Source: Gammaproteobacteria bacterium (lineage in GTDB: Bacteria; Pseudomonadota; Gammaproteobacteria; Steroidobacterales; Steroidobacteraceae). From it: 6,401 nucleotides of DNA. The DNA is taken from assembly GCA_030039615.1 (NCBI GenBank), contig JASHVF010000438.1, positions 1 to 6,401 of the forward strand, given 5' to 3'. A model generated the notes under the pieces. The model was not told the origin of the DNA and did not search any database. It saw only the letters and a list, made by a program, of their open reading frames with translations. The stretch's first letter is position 1, and every line of letters starts with the position of its first letter. Below, one piece after another: positions 1 to 4,608 of the stretch. The position numbers and the translations under genes are program-made.

Positions 1-1425
1 GAGCCGATCGTCGGGATCGAGGCCGACGTCGGCGGCGGCGGCACGGGCGCGGTCGTGCTCGAGATCCATCGAGCGGCAGCCGAGCAGGTAGACGAGGGCC
101 GCGACCGGCAGCCCGACCAGCATGGCGATGTCGGCCTTGCCGAGCGCGCGTGCCACCGGCCCGGTATAGAGGTCGGTGCTGAAGAACGGGATCATAACGA
201 GGAAGCCGACGACGTAGGCGATGAGCCCGCGCCAGTTCCAGCGGCCGTACATGCCGGAAGCGTTGAAGATCTCGCGGATCGAGTAGTGGCCCTTGCGCAC
301 GACGTAGAAGTCGACCAGGTTGATGGCGGTCCACGGCGTGAAGAGATAGAGCAGCAGCGACAGGTAGTCCTGGAAGCGCGCCACGAAGTTGCCGGAAGAA
401 TTGAGCGCCAGCAGCGTGCTCGCCGCGAGCGCCACCGCGAGGCTCGCCAGGCGCTTGCCGAGCGTGCACCTGAGCGGCCGCACGGTGTCGGCGACCGAGA
501 GCAGCGTGAGCGAGGCGCCGTAGAAGTTGAGCGCGGTGATGGTGATGAGCCCGAGGAGGCCGCCGGCCAGCAGCACCTTGCCGAGTCCGGGCACGACCGC
601 ATCCGCCGCGTGCTCCATGGCGGCGGCGACGTCGAGCTGCGGCGCGAGCGCCGCCGCCACTGTGCCGACCAGCATCATCCAGGTGCCGCCGATGAATGCG
701 CCGAGGTAGGTCCACCAGAACGACTCGCCGACGCCCACGTCGCGCGGCAGGTAGCGCGAGTAGTCCGATACGTAGATCGACCAGCTCAGCTGGTAGGAGG
801 CGGCGGCAAACAGCTGCGCCAGGAACGGCACGGCACGAAAGCCCGCGAGATCCCACTGCGCCGCGGGGAAGCTCAGCGTGAAGAGCCCGCCGAGCGAGAA
901 CACCGTGAGGATCGCGATCATGAGATAGGCGAAGCCACGCTGCGCGCGATGGATCTGGTCGTAGCCGATCGCCGCGAGGCTCACCGCGACCAGCGCGAAC
1001 AGCACGATCGCGCCCGGGGAGGTGGCCGGGACGAGCGGCGTCAGCTGGTGCAGCGCCTGCGCGGCCAGCACCTGGTTGAAGGCGTTGTAGCCGACGTAGG
1101 CCACCAGCGCCACGGCCCATACCAGCAGCGCCCCGGTATAGCCGAACTGCGGCCGCGACTGGATCATCTGCGGCAGGCCCAGCTGCGGCCCCTGGGTCGA
1201 GTGGAACGCCATGAAGAACGTGCCGAGCGCGTTGCCGAGCAGCACCGCGATCGCGCTCCAGGCGAGGTTGCCGCCGAGGGTGATGCCGAGCACTCCCACG
1301 GCGAGCGTCGCGAGGTGCGCATCGCCCGAGAACCAGACCGGCCAGAGATGCCAGACCTTGCCGTGCCGCTCGGCGAGCGGCACGTAGTCGATCGAGCGCA
1401 CCTCGAGAAAAAAGCGCTTTGCCAT
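1..1425 (-). CDS. NCS1-family permease (cytosine/purine/allantoin type), 3' end beyond window
   Basis: This is an inner-membrane permease, probably importing a nucleobase or related N-heterocycle (cytosine, uracil, allantoin or hydantoin type) with a coupling cation. The minus frame is open for 475 codons from the ATG at 1425 and has no stop before the window edge. The N-terminus carries the NCS1-style stretch IDYVPLAERHGK (residues 12-23), followed by WPVWFSGD just before the first membrane segment. About twelve hydrophobic segments are visible, roughly at residues 36-56, 57-76, 97-118, 137-155, 164-185, 198-219, 236-260, 277-305, 325-342, 352-376, 399-415 and 429-449. SDYSRYLP (220-227) and NFYGASLTLLSVADT (300-314) also fit the family. 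NCS1 proteins are usually about 450-500 residues, so little is missing. It lies 65 bases downstream of the dehydrogenase gene on the same strand, with a possible promoter of its own. The GGGGG before the ATG is too close to be a good Shine-Dalgarno. The family is well supported; the substrate is not determined. Confidence 0.9.
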   Translation of the reverse strand, partial: MAKRFFLEVRSIDYVPLAERHGKVWHLWPVWFSGDAHLATLAVGVLGITLGGNLAWSAIAVLLGNALGTFFMAFHSTQGPQLGLPQMIQSRPQFGYTGALLVWAVALVAYVGYNAFNQVLAAQALHQLTPLVPATSPGAIVLFALVAVSLAAIGYDQIHRAQRGFAYLMIAILTVFSLGGLFTLSFPAAQWDLAGFRAVPFLAQLFAAASYQLSWSIYVSDYSRYLPRDVGVGESFWWTYLGAFIGGTWMMLVGTVAAALAPQLDVAAAMEHAADAVVPGLGKVLLAGGLLGLITITALNFYGASLTLLSVADTVRPLRCTLGKRLASLAVALAASTLLALNSSGNFVARFQDYLSLLLYLFTPWTAINLVDFYVVRKGHYSIREIFNASGMYGRWNWRGLIAYVVGFLVMIPFFSTDLYTGPVARALGKADIAMLVGLPVAALVYLLGCRSMDLEHDRARAAAADVGLDPDDRL

Positions 1426-1436
1426 ACCCCCGCGCC

Positions 1437-1451
1437 GCGGCTGCCGGCCGC
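1437..1451 (-). other. Small GC stem-loop in the permease leader
   Basis: GCGGC and GCCGC form a 5-bp stem with a 5-base loop. In the permease mRNA this would lie 11 bases before the start codon, just downstream of the candidate TATAAT, where it could affect ribosome access. On the plus strand the same hairpin is followed by five T (1452-1456), like a weak intrinsic terminator that would stop antisense transcripts, but no plus-strand gene ends here. The stem is short, so either role is speculative. Confidence 0.25.
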
Positions 1452-1472
1452 TTTTTATATCACGCTGCCAAC

Positions 1473-1478
1473 ATTATA
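1473..1478 (-). promoter_or_regulatory. Candidate -10 box for the permease gene
   Basis: The minus strand reads a perfect TATAAT here, in the gap between the dehydrogenase stop and the permease start, within otherwise GC-rich DNA. Transcription would begin near 1466 and give a leader of about 40 bases. No TTGACA-like -35 hexamer stands at 15-19 bases spacing and there is no extended -10 TG, so the site is suggestive only. It would let the permease be expressed apart from the dehydrogenase. Confidence 0.4.
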
Positions 1479-1490
1479 GCGGAGCGCGCT

Positions 1491-2465
1491 TCAGAATGGC
1501 TGCGCGGCGCGCGGCAGCACCTCGTAGCCCGGGACCTTGGGCTCGGCGTCCACCATCTGCGGCGGGAAGCCCGAGCCGAGCACCCGCACGCCGCAGGCCT
1601 CCTCGAGGCGGCGGATGATGTTGGGCGAATGCTCGCGCGCGCCGTAACGGCGGGCGCCGTCGGCGAACACCGCCAGCACCAGCGGTGAGAGCTCGAGCGG
1701 CACCCCGTGGGCGCGCGCCAGCGCGTCGAACAGGCCGACGTCCTTGAGCACCAGATCCATGGTGAAGTTGATGTCGCGGCTGCCGTTGAGGATGACCTGC
1801 GACTCGGTCTCGTGCACGAAGGAATTGCCGGAGGAGATGCGGATGCCCTCGTAGGCCATGTTGAGATCGAGCCCGGCCACCTTGGCGACCGTAAGCGCTT
1901 CGGCGAGCGCGGCCAGGTGCACGGTGCAGAGGTAGTTGGTGATCACCTTGAGCACCGAGGCCGAGCCCACCGGGCCGGTATGCAGGATCCGCTGGCCGAG
2001 CACCGCGAGCACCGGCAGCACGCGCTCGAAGGCCGCGCGGCTGCCGCCGGCGAAGATCGAGATGTTGCCGCTCGCGGCGCGATGGCAGCCGCCGGAGACC
2101 GGGCAGTCGAGCGCGCTCCCTCCCAGCGCCTCGACCCGTGCCGCGAGGCGGCGGGCCTCGGCGGCATCGGTGGTGCTCATCTCCAGCCAGATCTTGCCCG
2201 GCGCGAGCCCGGCGAGTACCCCGTCGGGCGCCTCCATGACCGCGGCCGAGGCGGCCGGGGAGGGCAGGCAGGTGATGACGAGATCGACCCGCTCGGCGAG
2301 CTCCCGGGGGGAAGCGGCGCTGCTGGCGCCTTTGGCCGCCAGCGCGGCCACGCGCGCCGGATCGAGGTCGCGGACGGTGAGGTCCATGCCGTGTCGCAAC
2401 AGATTCCCGGCGAGCTGGCTGCCGACGTTGCCGAGGCCGATGAAACCGATCTTCAGGTCTGTCAT
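1491..2465 (-). CDS. 3-hydroxyisobutyrate dehydrogenase-family NAD(P)-dependent oxidoreductase
   Basis: This is a cytoplasmic beta-hydroxyacid dehydrogenase-family enzyme of 324 residues that should interconvert a hydroxyacid and its semialdehyde or keto form, or reduce a related substrate. The Rossmann motif GLGNVG is at residues 10-15 and follows IGFI. Asp33 ends the second strand (LTVRD), which in this family favours NAD over NADP. The substrate-binding motif DCPVSGG (120-126) matches the family's DxPVSGG. The catalytic-lysine segment GPVGSASVLKVITN gives Lys173 and Asn177. KDVGL (241-245) fits the C-terminal helical domain. A tail of about 30 residues makes it longer than the usual 290-300. 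The ATG at 2465 was chosen because MTDLKIGFIGLG puts the Rossmann fold immediately after the start; a GTG at 2474 would add three residues, and neither has a Shine-Dalgarno. It is probably cotranscribed with the downstream permease. The substrate cannot be assigned. Confidence 0.92.
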   Translation of the reverse strand: MTDLKIGFIGLGNVGSQLAGNLLRHGMDLTVRDLDPARVAALAAKGASSAASPRELAERVDLVITCLPSPAASAAVMEAPDGVLAGLAPGKIWLEMSTTDAAEARRLAARVEALGGSALDCPVSGGCHRAASGNISIFAGGSRAAFERVLPVLAVLGQRILHTGPVGSASVLKVITNYLCTVHLAALAEALTVAKVAGLDLNMAYEGIRISSGNSFVHETESQVILNGSRDINFTMDLVLKDVGLFDALARAHGVPLELSPLVLAVFADGARRYGAREHSPNIIRRLEEACGVRVLGSGFPPQMVDAEPKVPGYEVLPRAAQPF

Positions 2466-2491
2466 ACGGGCCACAGGTTACACTGTCGACC
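2466..2491. promoter_or_regulatory. 26-base divergent intergenic region with possible back-to-back -10 boxes
   Basis: Only 26 bases separate the divergent starts of the dehydrogenase and the GlcG/HbpS-like gene. TACACT (2479-2484, plus) matches TATAAT at 4 of 6 positions and would start transcription at or next to the ATG at 2492, giving a leaderless mRNA. The minus strand has TAACCT (2480-2475), a weaker match at 3 of 6. No Shine-Dalgarno precedes either start. ACAG-N6-CTGT (2473-2486) is a small dyad that could be an operator. No clear -35 boxes are seen, and any upstream promoter elements must lie inside the opposing coding regions. Confidence 0.3.
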
Positions 2492-3028
2492 ATGCCCGTA
2501 AGGCTCGTGCTGACCATCCTGCTCGCCGTCGTCGCAACCGCCATGACCGCAAGCCGCGCGCAGCAGCCCGCCGCGCCCGCCCCGTACCCGCTCGATGACG
2601 TCCCCGAGAAGATGCCGTTCGACGTCCCGTACGGGGCGCCGATCACTCTCGAGCATGCCGCGGCGGCGATCGCCGCGACCGTGGCCGAGGCGCGCCGGCA
2701 CGACTGGAAGCTCAACGTGGCGGTGGTCGACTCGGGCGGCAACCTGGTGGCTTTCGAGCGCATGGACGGCGCGCAGCTCGCCTCGATCCAGATCGCCGAG
2801 CACAAGGCACGCACCGCGGTGATGTTCCGCCGCGAGACCAAGGTGTTCGAGAAGGGAATTCAGCAGAGCGCCAACTACTACGTCATGACGCTCGATGGCA
2901 TCATCGGCTCGCGCGGCGGCATCCCGCTGGTCGAGGCCGGGAAGATCATCGGCGCGATCGGCTGCTCGGGCGGCACCGGCTCGCAGGACGAGGTCGCCTG
3001 CAAGGCGGGGGTCGCCACCATCAAGTGA
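2492..3028 (+). CDS. Exported GlcG/HbpS-family (DUF336) protein
   Basis: This 178-residue protein has an N-terminal signal peptide: Arg4, a hydrophobic core at residues 5-19, and a likely cleavage after SRA at residue 23. A Pro-rich spacer follows, then a full GlcG/HbpS (DUF336) domain from about residue 51 to 176. Family landmarks are LNVAVVDSGGNLVAFERMDG (74-93), GSRGGIPL (139-146) and GAIGCSGGTGSQDEVACKAG (154-173). Members include the Streptomyces haem-binding and redox-sensing HbpS and GlcG from glycolate gene clusters; most have no proven activity, and haem binding here is inference. It would act in the periplasm or outside the cell. The start codon puts the signal peptide exactly at the N-terminus, but there is no Shine-Dalgarno, so translation may be leaderless. 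The NTF2-like gene follows after 13 bases, which indicates an operon. Confidence 0.9.
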   Translation: MPVRLVLTILLAVVATAMTASRAQQPAAPAPYPLDDVPEKMPFDVPYGAPITLEHAAAAIAATVAEARRHDWKLNVAVVDSGGNLVAFERMDGAQLASIQIAEHKARTAVMFRRETKVFEKGIQQSANYYVMTLDGIIGSRGGIPLVEAGKIIGAIGCSGGTGSQDEVACKAGVATIK

Positions 3029-3032
3029 GCGC

Positions 3033-3038
3033 GGAGGG
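3033..3038 (+). promoter_or_regulatory. Shine-Dalgarno that sets the NTF2-like start
   Basis: GGAGGG lies a few bases before the ATG at 3042 and directly after the upstream stop at 3026-3028. It is the only strong ribosome-binding site in front of any gene start in this window. It supports the short 125-residue start over a longer in-frame extension from 2895, which would overlap the DUF336 gene. Confidence 0.7.
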
Positions 3039-3041
3039 TTC

Positions 3042-3419
3042 ATGCAGCAAGCCGTACGCAAGTATTTGCAGGCGCTCGAGGCGGGCGATGCCGAGCGCGC
3101 CGCGGCTCTGTTCGTGCCGGGCGGCTGGGTGCAGTCGCCGTTCCTCGGCCGCCTGCCGGTGCGCGAGTTCATTCACAAGGTGACCAGCTCGTCCAAGCGC
3201 TCGAAGCTCAACGTCCACGACGTGCTGGTGAGCGCCGAAGGGCAGCTGCGGGCGGTGGCCTACTACCACTACGACTGGACGCTCAAGGACGGCTCGCACG
3301 TGGCATTCGACTGCGCCGACGTATTCAACTTCGACGGCGCGACCGGCAAGATCGAGTCGATCGTGCTGGTCTACGATACCGATCCGGTGCGCGACGTGGT
3401 GCAGCACAAGTACCCTTGA
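3042..3419 (+). CDS. NTF2/SnoaL-like small protein
   Basis: This 125-residue protein has no signal peptide and is probably cytoplasmic. The pattern fits the NTF2-like/SnoaL cone fold: an N-terminal helix VRKYLQALEAGDAERAAALF (residues 5-24), a 'pathway' segment with an aromatic and Pro (GGWVQSP, 27-33), a second helix around VREFIHKV (40-47), then alternating strands LRAVAYYHYDWT (69-80), HVAFDCADVFNF (86-97) and KIESIVLVYDT (103-113). The fold includes ketosteroid isomerases, polyketide cyclases and many binding proteins with no catalysis, so a specific reaction cannot be given. It is translated from a strong Shine-Dalgarno 13 bases after the DUF336 gene, so the two are almost certainly cotranscribed, yet the first product is exported and this one is not. 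The gene ends just before a stem-loop at 3427-3453. Confidence 0.82.
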   Translation: MQQAVRKYLQALEAGDAERAAALFVPGGWVQSPFLGRLPVREFIHKVTSSSKRSKLNVHDVLVSAEGQLRAVAYYHYDWTLKDGSHVAFDCADVFNFDGATGKIESIVLVYDTDPVRDVVQHKYP

Positions 3420-3426
3420 TTATCTG

Positions 3427-3453
3427 GCCGAAATCGCAAGAAGCGATTTCGGC
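3427..3453. terminator. Perfect 11-bp stem-loop after the NTF2-like gene
   Basis: GCCGAAATCGC and GCGATTTCGGC are exact complements separated by the 5-base loop AAGAA, beginning seven bases after the NTF2-like stop. It sits between convergent genes, so it could end transcription from either side. Neither strand has a T-run after the stem, so it is not a textbook intrinsic terminator. It may instead protect mRNA 3' ends, act with Rho, or be part of a dispersed intergenic repeat. Confidence 0.45.
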
Positions 3454-3472
3454 GGACATCACTTCGATTGCC

Positions 3473-3500
3473 GCCGGCAAAAGGCGGGGCTTTTGCCGGC
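3473..3500. repeat. Second perfect 11-bp inverted repeat
   Basis: GCCGGCAAAAG (3473-3483) and CTTTTGCCGGC (3490-3500) are perfect complements around a 6-base loop. The right arm is also part of the first copy of the 21-bp direct repeat. The left arm can pair equally well with the second copy of that arm at 3521-3531, so two mutually exclusive hairpins are possible. It may act with the first hairpin as a bidirectional transcription end, or be an extragenic palindromic element. Confidence 0.6.
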
Positions 3501-3508
3501 TGCGCAGT
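3488..3508. repeat. 21-bp direct repeat, copy 1
   Basis: This 21-base unit is repeated exactly at 3519-3539 after a 10-base spacer, a period of 31 bases. It contains the hairpin arm CTTTTGCCGGC and the 8-base palindrome CTGCGCAG (3500-3507). Exact 21-base identity this close is not expected by chance and indicates a tandem duplication or a repeat element. Confidence 0.75.
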
Positions 3509-3518
3509 TTAGTGGCGC

Positions 3519-3539
3519 GGCTTTTGCCGGCTGCGCAGT
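3519..3539. repeat. 21-bp direct repeat, copy 2
   Basis: This is an exact second copy of the unit at 3488-3508. Its last base is also the last base of the stop codon of the aldo/keto reductase gene on the minus strand, so the repeat abuts that gene directly. It includes CTGCGCAG (3531-3538), which could pair with the same palindrome in copy 1. Confidence 0.75.
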
Positions 3540-4561
3540 CAGGCGGCCTTGCCGTCCCAGTAATCCTCCATGCGCCGCCGCATGGCGGCGTCCGGGACGC
3601 GGCCGCGGGCGGCACCCTGATTGTCCTCGAGGTGCGCAACGCTGGTGGAGCCAGGGATCACGCAGGTCACCGCCGGGTGCGAGATCACGTACTTGAGGAA
3701 GTACTGCGCCCAGCTCGCGACGTCGATGTCCGCCGCCCACGGCGGCAGGGCGCGGCCGGCAGCCTGCCGGAACAGTGACGCGCGCCCGAACGGCAGGTTG
3801 ATCAATACCGCGATACCGCGCTCCTGCGCGAGCGGCAGCACGGTCGACTCCGCCTCGCGGTTGCCGATCGAGTAATCGACCTGCACGAAATCCAGCCGGT
3901 GGGTGCGCATGACGTCGGCGAGCTCGGCGTGCTGGCTGGTGCGCGAGGTGGTCACGCCGAGGTAGCGGATACGACCCTCCTTCTTCCACTCCTGCATCCG
4001 CGGCAGCAGCTCAGTCACGCCGTTCAGGTTGTGGACCTGCAGCAGGTCGAGCCGCCGCGTACGCAGCCGCTCGAGCGAGCGGGCCAGGCTCTCCGCGCCG
4101 ATCGGCTGCGCGGCGCTCTCGCCGACGAGCTTGGTCGCGAGAAAGAACTTCTCACGGATACCGAGACTCTCGAGCGCCCCGCCGATGATGGCTTCGCTGT
4201 CACCGTAAGCGGCCGCGGTGTCGACTACGACGCCGCCGAGCTCGTTCATACGCTTGAGCTCCGCCTGGATGTCCTCGCGCAGGTCGTTGCGGAACGCATC
4301 GCTTCCGAGACCGATCGCGGGCAGCCACTCGCCGCTCGAGGGGATCGCCTTGGTGATCAGAGGCGGCGAGGCCACCGGCACGCTGACGGTCGCCGGGCCC
4401 TTGTTGATTGGCGCGCTGGTGGTCGGCGGACTGCTGCTCGGCGTGCTGGTTCCGGGCGGCGGCTCGGCGGCGCGCAGCAGGCGGCTGGTGAGGGCGGCGG
4501 TCGCGATGCTGGCGGCGAGAACTCCGCGGCGCGTGACGCGCGAGTCCGATCGGTGCTCCAT
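3539..4561 (-). CDS. Tat-exported aldo/keto reductase
   Basis: This 340-residue protein has a twin-arginine signal (VTRRGVLAAS, residues 9-18) with a moderately hydrophobic stretch to about residue 28. A Pro/Ser/Thr-rich low-complexity linker follows at about 33-68, then an aldo/keto reductase TIM barrel from about 80. The catalytic tetrad is visible: Asp114 and Tyr119 in VVVDTAAAYGDSE, Lys144 in FLATKLV, and His177 in LLQVHNLNG. The phosphate-binding cofactor loop is VIPGSTSVAHLEDNQGA (301-317). The family reduces aldehydes or ketones with NADPH. The Tat signal implies export of a folded protein, probably with cofactor bound, to the periplasm. The start is the ATG that includes the twin-arginine motif; no Shine-Dalgarno is seen. 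It is divergent from the exported CocE-type hydrolase, 47 bases away, and convergent with the NTF2-like gene. All catalytic residues are intact. The substrate is unknown. Confidence 0.9.
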   Translation of the reverse strand: MEHRSDSRVTRRGVLAASIATAALTSRLLRAAEPPPGTSTPSSSPPTTSAPINKGPATVSVPVASPPLITKAIPSSGEWLPAIGLGSDAFRNDLREDIQAELKRMNELGGVVVDTAAAYGDSEAIIGGALESLGIREKFFLATKLVGESAAQPIGAESLARSLERLRTRRLDLLQVHNLNGVTELLPRMQEWKKEGRIRYLGVTTSRTSQHAELADVMRTHRLDFVQVDYSIGNREAESTVLPLAQERGIAVLINLPFGRASLFRQAAGRALPPWAADIDVASWAQYFLKYVISHPAVTCVIPGSTSVAHLEDNQGAARGRVPDAAMRRRMEDYWDGKAA

Positions 4562-4608
4562 GGATCGATGATGGCACGGATGCGCGCGTCATCGTAGTCT
4601 CGTGCTCC
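4562..4608. promoter_or_regulatory. 47-base divergent control region between two Tat-protein genes
   Basis: All regulatory sites for the divergent reductase and hydrolase must lie in or next to these 47 bases. The dyad CGATGA (4566-4571) / TCATCG (4589-4594) has arms 23 bases apart centre to centre, compatible with a dimeric regulator. Possible -10 hexamers are TACGAT on the minus strand (4596-4591) and TAGTCT on the plus strand (4595-4600); both are weak matches without clear -35 partners. Neither start codon has a Shine-Dalgarno. Confidence 0.3.

Noticed and set aside
55..1479. A 474-codon open frame on the plus strand opposite the permease
   Set aside because: Its translation is rich in Arg, Glu, His and Gln with no recognisable domain, while the opposite strand encodes a clear 12-segment NCS1 permease. 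It is an effect of G/C bias at third codon positions.
2466..2474. GTG start for the dehydrogenase three codons upstream
   Set aside because: It would add only MAR before MTDLKIGFIGLG. It cannot be excluded, but the ATG places the Rossmann fold at the usual distance from the start.
1707..2501. A 264-codon plus-strand frame opposite the dehydrogenase
   Set aside because: It is the antisense shadow of a well-supported Rossmann-fold enzyme and has no domain of its own.
1474..2841. A 455-codon minus-strand frame overlapping the dehydrogenase and the DUF336 gene
   Set aside because: It is out of frame with the recognised dehydrogenase, reads as low-complexity Arg/Gly/Ala, and runs antisense through the start of the DUF336 gene.
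2895..3041. N-terminal extension of the NTF2-like protein
   Set aside because: The extra 49 residues are Arg/Ser/Ala-rich, overlap the DUF336 gene in another frame and precede a strong Shine-Dalgarno and ATG at 3042.
3473..3539. Possible CRISPR-like array
   Set aside because: There are only two repeat copies, a 10-base spacer and no cas genes nearby. The unit is better explained as an intergenic palindromic repeat.
4572..4588. TGGCACG resembling a sigma-54 -24 element
   Set aside because: The required TTGC-like -12 element is absent at the correct spacing, where CGCGC is found instead.
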